From contig NZ_AKJK01000044.1 of NCBI RefSeq assembly GCF_000282375.1, forward strand, positions 56,352-120,351: DNA of 64,000 bases, in the 5' to 3' direction. Numbering within the stretch: position 1 is the first letter of the stretch; each line of letters opens with the position of its first letter. The DNA comes from Pseudomonas sp. GM50 (GTDB taxonomy: Bacteria > Pseudomonadota > Gammaproteobacteria > Pseudomonadales > Pseudomonadaceae). Under the pieces are notes generated by a model. It saw only the letters and a list, made by a program, of their open reading frames with translations, searched no databases and had not been told where the DNA came from. Below are positions 16,328 to 25,545 of the stretch, piece by piece. The position numbers and the translations under genes were made by a program.

Positions 16328-16459
16328 GCCGGAAATTTAGGCTCAGTTACTTCAGGTGTCAAACCCGGGATTAAAAATGAAGCTCATTTCAGCGCACGGC
16401 CGGACTGCGGTAAGCTCGCCGGCCATGTTTACATCTGCTGGTTCGATAACGAGGTCGTC

Positions 16460-17461
16460 TTGTCCAATATCCGTGAAGTAGCCCGGCTGGCCGGCGTCTC
16501 GGTGGCCACCGTGTCCAGAACGCTGAAGTCGCCCGAGCGCGTACTCCCCGACACCCGGGACAAGGTCAATGCAGCCGTGGAACAGGCCGGCTACCGGCCG
16601 AACCTCATGGCCGTGCAGTTTCGTTCGCGCAGAACCGGCAACCTGGTGATTCTGGTCCCGGCCATCGCCAACACGTTTTTCGCACGGGTGATCAGCGGTG
16701 CCCAACAAGCGGCACAGGCGGCCGGTTATCGACTGCTGCTGTGCGACACCCAGGGCCGCGAGGAAATCGAACGAGAATTTGCCGCGCTGGCGTACGCCCA
16801 CCAGGCCGACGGTGTGATTCAGTTACGCGCCTACGACCCTTTTGAGTCGCCCTTCCCCAACGGCGAATCACCGCCCTTGGTCAACGCCTGTGAAGTGATT
16901 CAAGGCGGGCGGCATCCGACCATCAGCCTCGACAACCGGGCGGCGGCCAAAGCCATGACGGAGCATCTGATCGATCTGGGCCATCGCCGAATCGGCCTGA
17001 TCAAAGGCCCGAAAAGCAGCCCGCTCACACGCGACCGAGTGGCCGGTTATCAAGATGCATTGCACCAGGCCGGCATCGCCTCGGATCCACAATTGATCTG
17101 CCACGGCGACTTCACGTTGAAGGCCGGTTTTGATGGCGCGGGAATGCTGCTGGAACTGCCCGACCGTCCAACCGCGTTTTTTTGCGAAAACGATGAAATG
17201 GCGATCGGTGCGTTGAAGCGCATCAAACAACAGGGTTTGCGGGTGCCCGACGATATTTCGTTGGTCGGTTTCGATGACATTCCGTTCGCGGCCTACTGTG
17301 ATCCAGCGTTGACGACCATCGCGCAGCCCGCCGAAATCTTTGGCCAAAAGGCCGTTGAAATGCTGATCGCCCTCATTGAAAAAAAGCCCATCCCGGACCG
17401 CCATGTGGTGCTGCCGTTCACATTAACCGTGCGTAACAGTACGACCGCCCGAAAGGGATGA
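16460..17461 (+). CDS. LacI-family transcriptional repressor
   Basis: A 333-residue LacI/GalR regulator. The N-terminal helix-turn-helix and hinge read SNIREVARLAGVSVATVSRTL ending in PNLMAVQFRSRRTGNLV, and the rest is a periplasmic-binding-protein-like sensor ending with SLVGFDDIPFAAYCDPALTTIAQP, a classic family block. The start is TTG with GAGG about five bases upstream; the nearest ATG is out of frame. It is divergent from the dehydrogenase-isomerase-permease unit and is followed after ten bases by a GlcG/HbpS-like gene, so it probably controls both sides in response to the imported sugar. Confidence 0.92.
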   Translation: MSNIREVARLAGVSVATVSRTLKSPERVLPDTRDKVNAAVEQAGYRPNLMAVQFRSRRTGNLVILVPAIANTFFARVISGAQQAAQAAGYRLLLCDTQGREEIEREFAALAYAHQADGVIQLRAYDPFESPFPNGESPPLVNACEVIQGGRHPTISLDNRAAAKAMTEHLIDLGHRRIGLIKGPKSSPLTRDRVAGYQDALHQAGIASDPQLICHGDFTLKAGFDGAGMLLELPDRPTAFFCENDEMAIGALKRIKQQGLRVPDDISLVGFDDIPFAAYCDPALTTIAQPAEIFGQKAVEMLIALIEKKPIPDRHVVLPFTLTVRNSTTARKG

Positions 17462-17471
17462 GGGAGAAATC

Positions 17472-17969
17472 ATGGACATCCAAACCGACCTGCAACGCAT
17501 CGCACTCCAGGAAGAAACCCTGAAGTTTGAGCGCTTCGACAAAGCGACGGCCTGGGACTTGGGCACCCGTTTGAAAAGCGCCTGCGAGGAGCAAGGCGTG
17601 TCCGCCGCGATTGAGGTCAGGCTGGCCCGGGACACCGTGTTCTTTTACTCGATGCCGGGAACCTCCGCCAGCAATGCCGACTGGGCACGACGCAAGCGCA
17701 ATGTCGTGGAACTGATGGAACTCAGCTCGTACCGCGTAGGCCGGTCCTTTGCGCTTCAGGGCGACTCACTTGAAGGTTTGATGGGGTTGCCCCTGCGTGA
17801 TTACGCCGATCATGGCGGCAGCTTCCCGATATCGGTCAAAGGCGTGGGGTGCATTGGCGCCGTCACCGTTTCAGGGCTGCCCCAGCGTGAGGATCATGCC
17901 CTGGTGGTTCAGGTGGTGGCACAGATGTGCGGGGCCGACCCGAGCGAACTCGCGCTTGAGGACGAGTAG
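17472..17969 (+). CDS. Heme-degrading/GlcG-like domain protein (UPF0303 family)
   Basis: A 165-residue cytoplasmic protein of the UPF0303 branch of the GlcG/HbpS/Pdu O-like fold. Recognisable blocks are AIEVRLARDTVFFYSMPGTSASNADWARRKRNVV, DYADHGGSFPISVKGVGCIGAVTVSGLPQREDHALVV. Members are annotated as heme-degrading domain proteins, but many occur in sugar-catabolic operons without heme partners. The gene begins ten bases after the LacI stop with GGGAGAAATC as its ribosome site, so it is co-transcribed with the repressor. A link to the sugar module is inferred from position. Confidence 0.82.
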   Translation: MDIQTDLQRIALQEETLKFERFDKATAWDLGTRLKSACEEQGVSAAIEVRLARDTVFFYSMPGTSASNADWARRKRNVVELMELSSYRVGRSFALQGDSLEGLMGLPLRDYADHGGSFPISVKGVGCIGAVTVSGLPQREDHALVVQVVAQMCGADPSELALEDE

Positions 17970-18059
17970 CGCGCAGTCGCCACCGAGTCTTGCCCATCAA
18001 TGCCCGCTCCCACAAATGAATTGGCAACGTACACAAATTTTGCGGACAACACCGACTAC

Positions 18060-18164
18060 TGTGGGAGCGGGCTTGCTCGCGAAGACGGCGGCACAGTCAA
18101 CATCGATGTCGCCTGACACACCGCTTTCGCGGGCAAGTCGGATCGCCGCACCGCCGCTCCCACA
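18060..18164. repeat. REPIN of the GTGGGAGCGGGCTTGCTCGC type
   Basis: The left half begins GTGGGAGCGGGCTTGCTCGC and the right half ends CCGCCGCTCCCAC, with GGCAAGTCGGATCGCCGCA before it. A further partial copy (CCCGCTCCCACA) lies at 18003-18014. Confidence 0.85.
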
Positions 18165-18210
18165 TGGATTTCGCTTAATTGACTGGCATTGGGGTCTCCC
18201 AACAGATCGA

Positions 18211-18864
18211 TTACTTCGGTTGCGCCACCGTGCGCAAATAAGGTTTCAGCGTTTTGAAGCCATCCGGATATTTCTTCCTGGCATCCTCATCCGAGACCGA
18301 AGTGGGAATGATCACGTCCTCACCCGGGCGCCAGTTCACCGGGGTGGCGACGGTGTGCTTGGCGTTCAATTGCAGAGAATCGAGCAGACGCAGCACTTCA
18401 TCGAAGTTGCGCCCGGCACTCATCGGGTAGATCAGCATCGCCTTGACCTTCTTGTCCGGGCCAATGATGAACACTGAACGCACCGTGGCGTTGTCCACGG
18501 CGGTCCGTGCGCCGCCACTGGCATTCGGATGAATCATGTCGTAGAGCTTTGCCACCACCAGGTTCTCGTCCCCGATCATCGGATAGTTGACCGCATGCCC
18601 TTGGGTCTCTTCGATGTCTTTGGCCCAGGTCTGATGGTTACTGACAGGGTCGACGCTGAGCCCGACGATCTTGGTGTTGCGTTTATCGAACTCCGGCTTG
18701 AGCCCTGCCATGTAGCCCAGCTCAGTGGTGCACACCGGGGTGAAGTCCTTGGGGTGCGAAAACAGGATCGCCCACTTGTCGCCGATCCACTCGTGGAAAT
18801 GCAGCGGGCCTTCGGTGCTTTCGACGGTAAAGTCCGGTGCTTCGTCGCCAATACGGATTGCCAT
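18211..18864 (-). CDS. 1-Cys peroxiredoxin (Prx6 type)
   Basis: A 217-residue Prx6-class peroxiredoxin that reduces hydrogen and organic peroxides. The peroxidatic site is DFTPVCTTEL with Cys45, and Arg/Thr partners are in place; VDPVSNHQTWAKDIEET and MLIYPMSAGRNFDEVLRLLDSLQ identify the class. The C-terminal extension typical of 1-Cys enzymes is present and no resolving cysteine is visible. It is related to, but distinct from, the Pseudomonas sulfur-regulated LsfA: for instance it carries a short insert, ASGGARTAVDN. AAGGAG lies seven bases before the ATG. Monocistronic, ending 46 bases from a REPIN. Confidence 0.93.
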   Translation of the reverse strand: MAIRIGDEAPDFTVESTEGPLHFHEWIGDKWAILFSHPKDFTPVCTTELGYMAGLKPEFDKRNTKIVGLSVDPVSNHQTWAKDIEETQGHAVNYPMIGDENLVVAKLYDMIHPNASGGARTAVDNATVRSVFIIGPDKKVKAMLIYPMSAGRNFDEVLRLLDSLQLNAKHTVATPVNWRPGEDVIIPTSVSDEDARKKYPDGFKTLKPYLRTVAQPK

Positions 18865-19023
18865 GTTCGTTCTCCTTACTGTTGAGTCGTAGGGAAGCCG
18901 CTGGCTGCTCCAACGGCATTCAGGATCTGCGTTGAACCTGTCAACGCGGATCAGTATAGGAGACGCCTGAACACAAGGGAGTTATCGCCGCGCCCACTCT
19001 ACAGCCCCTGAACGACGGGGCAT

Positions 19024-20436
19024 TCAAGCCTTCGAGTTGCCTTCGACCGACACCGCAAGCCCGGATGTCCTGGCCAGCCCGTAGTAGAGAATGCCCGGCA
19101 CCACCAGCCCGACGATCCAGGAAATATCGACACCACCAAGCTGCGCGACCATCGGTCCGGAATAGAAGTGCGTATCGACAAATGGCAGCTGAACCAGCAC
19201 ACCGAAGACATAAGCGCTGATCCCCAACACATTCCAGCGGCCATAACGCCCCGCCGGGTCGGACAACGCGGGAATGTCATAACGCTCTTTGTTGATGAAG
19301 TAATAATCCACCAGGTTGATCGCGCTCCACGGCGTGAAGAAGGTCAACAAAAACAGGATGAAGTATTTGAACGTGGTGAGAAACGAGTGCTGCCCCAGCA
19401 ATGCAAGCGCGGTGGACGCGCCGACAATCGCCAGCACAAACAGCATGCGTTTGCCGGCGGATATCTCGAAGCCACGACGAAAGCCACTGATGATGGTGGC
19501 CACGCACATGAAGCTGCCATAAGCGTTGAGGGTCGACACCGTGACCTTGCCGAATACCACGCTCAAATACAGCAAGGATGCGATCACACCGGTACTGCCC
19601 AACCCAACGATGGTGGCGACTTCATGCCCGCGAAAACCCGTGCCCGCCAACGCCGCGGCGAATACTCCCAGCACCATGGATGCCTGGGCGCCCAGCACCG
19701 TTCCCAGGCCTACGGCGGTGAATGTTTTCCAGGATGAGGTCTTGCTCGGCAGGTAGCGTGAGTAGTCGGCCACATAAGGGCCGAACGCGATCTGCCAGGA
19801 CGCGGAAAGGGACACCGCCAGCAGGAAAGTGCTCCAGCCGAAATGGCGATTTTCCAGCAACAAGCCAATGTCGTTGAGCGTCATCAACCGGGTAAACAGG
19901 TAGACGAAGGCAATGATGCCCAGCACGCTGGCGACCCGTCCGACCAAGTGGATGACCCGATAACCGAAGATCGTCAGAAACGCGATGCAGGAGGCGAAAA
20001 TCAGGATGCCGGCGCTGTCGCTGACATCGATCAGTTGCGCAATGGCCTGCCCCGACAGCACCGCGCCGGTGGCGCTGAAACCGAGGTACATCAGGCACAC
20101 CAGCACAATCGGGATCGCCGCCCCATAGACGCCGAACTGCACGCGACTGGAGATCATCTGCGGCAACCCAAGCTTCGGTCCTTGTGCCGCATGCAAGGCA
20201 ACCACCGCACCGCCGAGCAACTGGCCGATCAGCAAACCAATCAGTGACCAGAACACATCGCCGCCCAGCACCACGGCCAGAGCGCCGGTGACGATCGCAG
20301 TGATTTGCAGGTTGGCGCCGAGCCACAGGGTGAACTGGCTGTAGAGGCTGCCATGACGCTCGGCCTCGGGAATGTAATCGATCGAACGTGTCTCGATCAG
20401 GGGACTTCGCTGCTGACTATCGCTGACCTTGGTCAT
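19024..20436 (-). CDS. NCS1-family nucleobase/cytosine-type permease
   Basis: A 470-residue, 12-helix sodium- or proton-coupled transporter of the nucleobase:cation symporter-1 family (CodB/PurP-like). Signatures include PEAERHGSLYSQFTLWLGANLQITAIVTGAL, GLPQMISSRVQFGVYGA and FGPYVADYSRYLP; the family carries cytosine, purines, allantoin, hydantoins or pyridoxine. I chose the ATG at 20436, just before the conserved N-terminus; the open frame upstream runs through a REPIN and is not coding. Last gene of a four-gene cluster with a porin and two amidohydrolases, so it should import their substrate across the inner membrane. Confidence 0.92.
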   Translation of the reverse strand: MTKVSDSQQRSPLIETRSIDYIPEAERHGSLYSQFTLWLGANLQITAIVTGALAVVLGGDVFWSLIGLLIGQLLGGAVVALHAAQGPKLGLPQMISSRVQFGVYGAAIPIVLVCLMYLGFSATGAVLSGQAIAQLIDVSDSAGILIFASCIAFLTIFGYRVIHLVGRVASVLGIIAFVYLFTRLMTLNDIGLLLENRHFGWSTFLLAVSLSASWQIAFGPYVADYSRYLPSKTSSWKTFTAVGLGTVLGAQASMVLGVFAAALAGTGFRGHEVATIVGLGSTGVIASLLYLSVVFGKVTVSTLNAYGSFMCVATIISGFRRGFEISAGKRMLFVLAIVGASTALALLGQHSFLTTFKYFILFLLTFFTPWSAINLVDYYFINKERYDIPALSDPAGRYGRWNVLGISAYVFGVLVQLPFVDTHFYSGPMVAQLGGVDISWIVGLVVPGILYYGLARTSGLAVSVEGNSKA

Positions 20437-20477
20437 TACGGTGTTCTCTTCTGAGGGACAGACGGGTACGGATGTTC

Positions 20478-20590
20478 TGTGGCGAGCGAGCTTGCTCGCG
20501 CCGGGCTGCGAAGCGGCCCCAAAAGCGACGGCTGCTGCGCAACCGAACGGGGGCAAGCCCCCTCGCCACAAGCAAGCGCCCTCGCCACAA
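20478..20590. repeat. REPIN of the TGTGGCGAG type inside the catabolic cluster
   Basis: TGTGGCGAGCGAGCTTGCTC at the left and GGGGCAAGCCCCCTCGCCAC at the right flank a core with GGCTGCGAAGCGGCCCC. It separates the porin and permease genes and may lower read-through or stabilise the upstream mRNA. Confidence 0.85.
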
Positions 20591-20633
20591 TTGATCGCTT
20601 GACTGTTAACTGATCTGGCAGGGCTTTTAACGC

Positions 20634-21374
20634 TTAGAAGGTCTTGCTGGCACTGGCGACCACGGTGGCAGTGCACAGGTCGCCATAGCCGTACCAGCTC
20701 GCGCATTCGCTTTTCGACAGGTCGGTATCGATGTAGCTGAGGCCCCAGGTCACGCCCACGAAATCACGGGTCAGTTTGGCTTCCCACTCGGCGTAGGCAT
20801 CACGGCTTTCGCCGTTGGCGGACCAGAAAGCCGGGTCTTTGACATCGTTGCGACCCACGCGCAGGTCCAGGCCGATCTCGGCTGGCAATTCGATTTTGTA
20901 GCTGAGGTAGGTGTAAAGGGTGTCCTGATCCTCGCCAAAGAAGTTCGGCGTATCGTTTGAGTAGTTGGCGCCGAGCTTCACGCCATAAACGTCAAGGACG
21001 GCGTAGACCTCACTCATGTTGAATTGGCCTTCCTTTGGATAGTCGTACTTGAGGTACCCCAGATCCAGACTGATTGCTTCGGTCGCCTGCCAGTAGTAGC
21101 CCGCGTAGTACTCGAGTTCCTGCCGGGTTTTGTAGGGGCCGCCGAAATCGACATTCGAGGTCCAGGCGCCAATGTACAAACCGCTGCTGTGCACCAGCGT
21201 GGCGCCGGCCTGAACCGCCGGATCCCCCAGGGTTTGCGAAATGCCACGTGTGCGGTAGTCACTGACAACGCCCAGGGTCATGTCCAGGCTGAAGTTGTCG
21301 TTAAGTGTCAGTGCCTGGCTGGTCAGGGGAGCCAATACAAGGCTGGCAAGGGTCAATGCTGAGCGTACGTTCAT
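20634..21374 (-). CDS. TorF-family putative outer-membrane porin
   Basis: A 246-residue exported protein with signal peptide MNVRSALTLASLVLAPLTSQA and a small beta-barrel pattern ending in aromatic SASKTF. The opening VVSDYRTRGISQTLGDPAVQAGATLVHSSGLYIGAWTSN is characteristic of the TIGR02001 (TorF) family. These putative porins occur beside catabolic and transport genes. It lies between the amidohydrolase genes and the NCS1 permease on the same strand, which suggests it opens the outer membrane to the shared substrate. Confidence 0.88.
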   Translation of the reverse strand: MNVRSALTLASLVLAPLTSQALTLNDNFSLDMTLGVVSDYRTRGISQTLGDPAVQAGATLVHSSGLYIGAWTSNVDFGGPYKTRQELEYYAGYYWQATEAISLDLGYLKYDYPKEGQFNMSEVYAVLDVYGVKLGANYSNDTPNFFGEDQDTLYTYLSYKIELPAEIGLDLRVGRNDVKDPAFWSANGESRDAYAEWEAKLTRDFVGVTWGLSYIDTDLSKSECASWYGYGDLCTATVVASASKTF

Positions 21375-21420
21375 ACAAGTCTCTTATTTTTATGGATCAG
21401 CGGGTGATGTCGGGCACGGC

Positions 21421-21445
21421 TTTGCCCAGCCCCTCGCAATGCGAG
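21421..21445. other. Hairpin in the leader of the porin gene
   Basis: CCTCGC and GCGAGG are separated by AAT and lie in the 105-base gap between the second amidohydrolase stop and the porin start. It could help process the mRNA and raise porin expression, but there is no T-run in the direction of transcription. Confidence 0.35.
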
Positions 21446-21479
21446 GAGCGGGAGCATTTTTTCGGTAGCCGGCGGGTCG

Positions 21480-23222
21480 TCAGGACGCGGGCGCGTAAAC
21501 CTGCTTGCCAGCGAAGAAAGTCTTCAGGACCTTGGTGTCGAACAGTTCGTCGTCGCTGACCTTGAACACATCGCGGTCGAGGATGATCAGATCGGCCTGT
21601 TTGCCGGGTGCCAGCGAACCAATCTGTTGCTCCAGCCGCAGGGCTTTGGCGGCATTGAGGGTGTAGGCATAGAACATGGTCTGGCGATCAATGCTTTCTT
21701 TGGCATTCAACACACCCAGCGGCCCTTTGCGAGTGCTGGCCTGAGCGATTGCATTCCACGGGTTGGGGCTGGACACCGGCCAGTCACTGCCACCGGCGAT
21801 GACCGCACCGGCGTTATGCAGGGACCCGGCGGGATACTGATAACCGTAAGCGAACGCGCTGATATACGGTTTGACCAACTCCACCGTGTAAGACTCGCCA
21901 GTGGCCCACAGCAGTTGCATGGAAGCGATCACGCCAAGCTGCTTGAAGCGCGGGAACTCCTTGGGATTGACCAGTTGCAGGTGCGTGATGCTGTGGGCCA
22001 TCGGTGTCGGGTTGAGTTTGCGCGCGTATTCAAAGCCATTGAGTGACTCACGTACGGCACGGTCGCCGACCGCATGCATGTGCACAATCCAGTCACGCTT
22101 CTCCGCCGCGACGACCAATTCACCGAAGTGTGCCGGGTCGATCAGCAACTGACCGTTTTTATGACTGTTGGTGAACGGAACGATCACCGCTGCCGTCTGC
22201 CCTGGAAACTCCAGGACGCCGTCAGCGAAGACCTTGATGCCAGGAAAGCTCAGATTGGGCACGCCCTCGAATTTCTTCATCACCTTGGCCAGCACTTCCA
22301 GATCGGCCGGCCGGCTTTTGGGGTTGGCCAGCAGCAGCGCCGCGACGTGGGCATTGAGCTCGCCCTTCTCCGCCAGTTCGCGGTAAAGCGGCAGAACACC
22401 GTAACTCTGCTCGGTGGCCTGGAAATCGAACAGCGAATCACCACTTCCGGCATTCGCTGCCGCGTCCATCCAGGCGGTAACGCCATATTGATTATTGACC
22501 TTCACCGCCTCGCGGGCAGCCTTGAGCATGACCTCGTTGCCGGGTGCGGGGATCTGACTGCGCACCTTGTCCCAGCGCGACTCGGCGAACAAACCATTGG
22601 GGGTGAAGTCCGCTGTGTGCCCCACGAAGCTGCGGTCCTGTTCCGACAGACCTTTTACCAATGCCGCGTCGATCTTCAGACGCTTGAGCATCGCGTTGTT
22701 GGCCCAGCCGGTATGCCCGTCAATCCCGCTGAGGACCACCGGTTGGTCCGCCCAGCGACCCTGATTGAAGCGCTGACCGAGCTCGCGGCTTTTCTCCCAA
22801 TAGGCCGAACTCACCCCGGCAATGCTGATCACGTCACCGGCCCGTGCACGCCCCGCTTCATCCTGCTCGATCACCCATTGCTCGAGCTCCGGCAACGGCT
22901 TTACTTCATCCAGCAGGTTGGCCCCCTGGCTGTTGAAGGCCGCGACGACCGGGTGACTATGGGTATCAATCATTCCAGGCATCAGTACTTTGCCCGCCAG
23001 ATCGATTCGTTGCGTCTGGGCATCGGCCAGCGCGTTGATCTCGGCATTGCTGCCCACTTTAAGAATCTTGCCGTCTTGCACCGCCACGGCTTGAACCAGT
23101 GCTTGACCGGGTTCGGCGGTAAAGACCTTGCCGTTGAACAGCACAAGATCAGCGGCGGCCATGGCCTGCACCGAGGAAAGGGCCAGGGCTGCGGCCAACA
23201 GGTTGGGAATGAATAGTTGCAT
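21480..23222 (-). CDS. Exported YtcJ-like metal-dependent amidohydrolase
   Basis: A 580-residue amidohydrolase-superfamily enzyme with a Sec signal peptide (MQLFIPNLLAAALALSSVQAMA), so it acts in the periplasm. Metal-site motifs are present in order: MPGMIDTHSHP, VHMHAVGDRAVRESLNGFEYAR and AGGSDWPVSSPNPWNAI. This is the YtcJ/N-substituted formamide deformylase (NfdA) branch, which hydrolyses C-N bonds in amides, formamides or cyclic amides. It starts 18 bases after the stop of a paralogue encoding a lipoprotein form. Substrate unknown. Confidence 0.9.
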   Translation of the reverse strand: MQLFIPNLLAAALALSSVQAMAAADLVLFNGKVFTAEPGQALVQAVAVQDGKILKVGSNAEINALADAQTQRIDLAGKVLMPGMIDTHSHPVVAAFNSQGANLLDEVKPLPELEQWVIEQDEAGRARAGDVISIAGVSSAYWEKSRELGQRFNQGRWADQPVVLSGIDGHTGWANNAMLKRLKIDAALVKGLSEQDRSFVGHTADFTPNGLFAESRWDKVRSQIPAPGNEVMLKAAREAVKVNNQYGVTAWMDAAANAGSGDSLFDFQATEQSYGVLPLYRELAEKGELNAHVAALLLANPKSRPADLEVLAKVMKKFEGVPNLSFPGIKVFADGVLEFPGQTAAVIVPFTNSHKNGQLLIDPAHFGELVVAAEKRDWIVHMHAVGDRAVRESLNGFEYARKLNPTPMAHSITHLQLVNPKEFPRFKQLGVIASMQLLWATGESYTVELVKPYISAFAYGYQYPAGSLHNAGAVIAGGSDWPVSSPNPWNAIAQASTRKGPLGVLNAKESIDRQTMFYAYTLNAAKALRLEQQIGSLAPGKQADLIILDRDVFKVSDDELFDTKVLKTFFAGKQVYAPAS

Positions 23223-23240
23223 CGGAACACTCTCTTGTTT

Positions 23241-25109
23241 TTATTGGGCGGTTCGGGATGTGGACGCTTGTGACAATGCCTTCGGATCAAGTCCAACGAA
23301 CGGCGCCTTGGCCCACACGACCTTGCCGCCGACCACCGTCAGCAGCACCTCGTTTCGGCCCAACTCGTCCTCCGGCACCTGCATGAAGTTCTTGTCCAGC
23401 ACAATCAAGTCGGCGAACTTTCCAACCTCGACCGAACCGACGACAGCCTCCAGTTTCAGTTGCTCGGCGGCGTTCATGGTGATGGTGCGCAGCACGTCGG
23501 TGCGCGACAGCGCCGGGTCGGCATTCAATCTGCCCGCATACTTGGGGCCATAGCTGTGCGGGTTCAGCGGATCGCCTGAACGGGTGACACCGATCTTCAG
23601 CGCCAGGAATTCATCGAGCGGGTCGACGGGCCAGTCGCTGCCATAAGCAACCCGGCCACCCGCGCGGCTGATGCTGCCCGATGGCTCCATGCGGGCAAAA
23701 CGCGTCGGGCCGAGATGATCGCTGGTGCCGTCTACCGTGGACGGCGCCTGCTGAGCCCACTGGAACGACATGTTGGCGGTCACATCCAGCGCCTTGAAGC
23801 GTGCATAGTCAGCGGGGTCCACCGACTCGGCGTGGGTAATGGCCGGACGAAAACCGTTGCCCGGCAGTTGCTGGCGCACGTATTCGATACCGTTCAACGA
23901 GTCACGCACCGCTCGGTCCCCGGTGGCATGAAGGTGCGGGTCGAGGCCGGCCTGCACTGCTTGCAACAGCAGCGGATTGAGCACTTGCGGCGGGAAATAC
24001 AGCTCACCGATATTCTTGCCAGGCGTCCACTTGGGCGCGGCATCGGTGCCGGCATTGCGCAGGTACGGGGTCAACATTGCCCCGGTATCCGCGGGAGCGT
24101 TAATGATGCCGTCCATGAACAATTTGACGTGGCGCATGCTCACACCCGGCGCGACTTTGGCTTCGCCCTGGTCGTAGGTATTGGCCAATGCCTTGGCCTC
24201 GGCAATGGTTTTCGCCGGGTCTGCAGCGGCCGCGGCAGGGTCGAGTTTGATCGCCAACAAGGCCCGAGCAGTCAGCTCGCCCGACTGTTGCAGGGTGGTA
24301 AACGCTTTGCCATTTTCAGGCCCCGACAAGGCATCGAAGAAACTGGTGATGCCTTGCTGGCGCATGGCGTCGAGCGCCGCGCGGGTCTGGTTGAGTTTTT
24401 CTGCGTCGCTGGCTGGCGGCACCACGGCGGCCATGGCATCGGCGGCACCGTCTTCGCAGATACCGGTCGGGTTGCCGGCGCTGTCGCGCACGTACTTGCC
24501 ATCGCCGGGATTGGCCGTGTGCTTGTTGATGCCAGCCACCGCCAGGCCGCGAGAGTTGGTCAGCACGGTATGAAAGTCGGTAGAACGGACCTGAATCGGG
24601 CGAGTGGTCTTGAGTGCATCCAGCGTCGATTTGTCGGGATCGCCGTCGAGCCCGGTCATGCCCATGCGGTCCCAGCTGCCCACTTCAAGCCAGACATCGG
24701 GGCCCTTGCCCTTGTCGGCATCCAGACACGCCTGAATGGTTTCCTGGAAAACCTTGCGGGTCATCGTCTGGTATTTCAGGTCGCACAACGTCATGGCGCG
24801 ACCGCCGTCCCCCGGATGCATGTGCGCATCGACGAAGCCGGGCATCAACATGCGTCCCGCCAGATCGATCAGCTGTGTCTGCGTGCCGATGTACGAGGCA
24901 ACACCTTCATCGCTGCCGACATAGACGATCTTCCCGCCCGTGACGGCGATCGCCTGTTGCACCGAGTTCTTGCCATCGACGGTGTAGACATAGCCGTTGC
25001 GCATCACCATGTCAGCCGGTGTCGAACCCTGTGTCTGACACCCCACCAGCGCCATGCAGGAAAATGCCGTTGTCGACGCAACGGCGATAAACAGCCTGGA
25101 AAATTTCAA
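23241..25109 (-). CDS. Lipoprotein YtcJ-like amidohydrolase
   Basis: A 622-residue paralogue of the next gene in the cluster. With TTG at 25109 as start, preceded by GAGGTGAGG, the N-terminus is a lipoprotein signal with lipobox ALVGC and Cys24; the usual ATG-based choices would break this. The catalytic blocks are MPGFVDAHMHPGDGG, HLHATGDRAVRDSLNGIEYVR and VAYGSDWPVDPLDEF. The two enzymes share architecture but differ in length and insertions, so they may act on different steps or stereoisomers. It heads a unit with the second amidohydrolase, a TorF porin and an NCS1 permease. No regulator gene adjoins it. Confidence 0.87.
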   Translation of the reverse strand: MKFSRLFIAVASTTAFSCMALVGCQTQGSTPADMVMRNGYVYTVDGKNSVQQAIAVTGGKIVYVGSDEGVASYIGTQTQLIDLAGRMLMPGFVDAHMHPGDGGRAMTLCDLKYQTMTRKVFQETIQACLDADKGKGPDVWLEVGSWDRMGMTGLDGDPDKSTLDALKTTRPIQVRSTDFHTVLTNSRGLAVAGINKHTANPGDGKYVRDSAGNPTGICEDGAADAMAAVVPPASDAEKLNQTRAALDAMRQQGITSFFDALSGPENGKAFTTLQQSGELTARALLAIKLDPAAAAADPAKTIAEAKALANTYDQGEAKVAPGVSMRHVKLFMDGIINAPADTGAMLTPYLRNAGTDAAPKWTPGKNIGELYFPPQVLNPLLLQAVQAGLDPHLHATGDRAVRDSLNGIEYVRQQLPGNGFRPAITHAESVDPADYARFKALDVTANMSFQWAQQAPSTVDGTSDHLGPTRFARMEPSGSISRAGGRVAYGSDWPVDPLDEFLALKIGVTRSGDPLNPHSYGPKYAGRLNADPALSRTDVLRTITMNAAEQLKLEAVVGSVEVGKFADLIVLDKNFMQVPEDELGRNEVLLTVVGGKVVWAKAPFVGLDPKALSQASTSRTAQ

Positions 25110-25184
25110 CTGCCTCACCTCTATTTTTATAGTTTTGGAAGTGGCCCGAACAGACGGCCGCAAGCCTCTGATATGCAGGGCATA

Positions 25185-25194
25185 CCCTATAGGG
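25185..25194. promoter_or_regulatory. CCCTATAGGG palindrome upstream of the amidohydrolase unit
   Basis: A perfect 10-bp palindrome 76 bases upstream of the TTG start, in the expected promoter zone. TATAGG within it could be a -10 box, so a bound protein would block transcription. No experimental support. Confidence 0.3.
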
Positions 25195-25276
25195 CGCAGG
25201 CGTCGGATGGACCTCTACAAATGAGGAGGGGTGAGGCAATTAGATGGCAGGCATCCGATGTGGTGTAGCGGCGAAA

Positions 25277-25320
25277 CCTGTGGGAGCGGGCTTGCTCGCG
25301 AAGACGGCGACACAGTCAAC
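25277..25320. repeat. Single REP sequence
   Basis: CTGTGGGAGCGGGCTTGCTC followed by GCGAAGACGGCGACACAGTC matches the left half of the REPIN at 18060; the right half is missing, so this is a REP singlet. Confidence 0.8.
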
Positions 25321-25545
25321 ATTGATCGAAGAGGCTTGTTTAAAAGCCCCCAAAGTTACGTCCTGAAAGCTACAAAACCTTGCGCCGTTGCCTACGGCTG
25401 CACCAGAATCCGCCGGCTTGTGCGCTTTGGGGACACTCGGTAACTTGATTCGTGTCACTGCTCATCAGTGATCGGGTTTAGCAGCCCGTCGTGACGAAGC
25501 GTATTTGCATCCAGACAGTCAGGTCATTTCATGCCTGCACTTTAT

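Noticed and set aside
20437..20706. N-terminal extension of the NCS1 permease by 90 residues
   Set aside because: The extra part is encoded by the REPIN and leader, has no hydrophobic pattern and no relation to the family.
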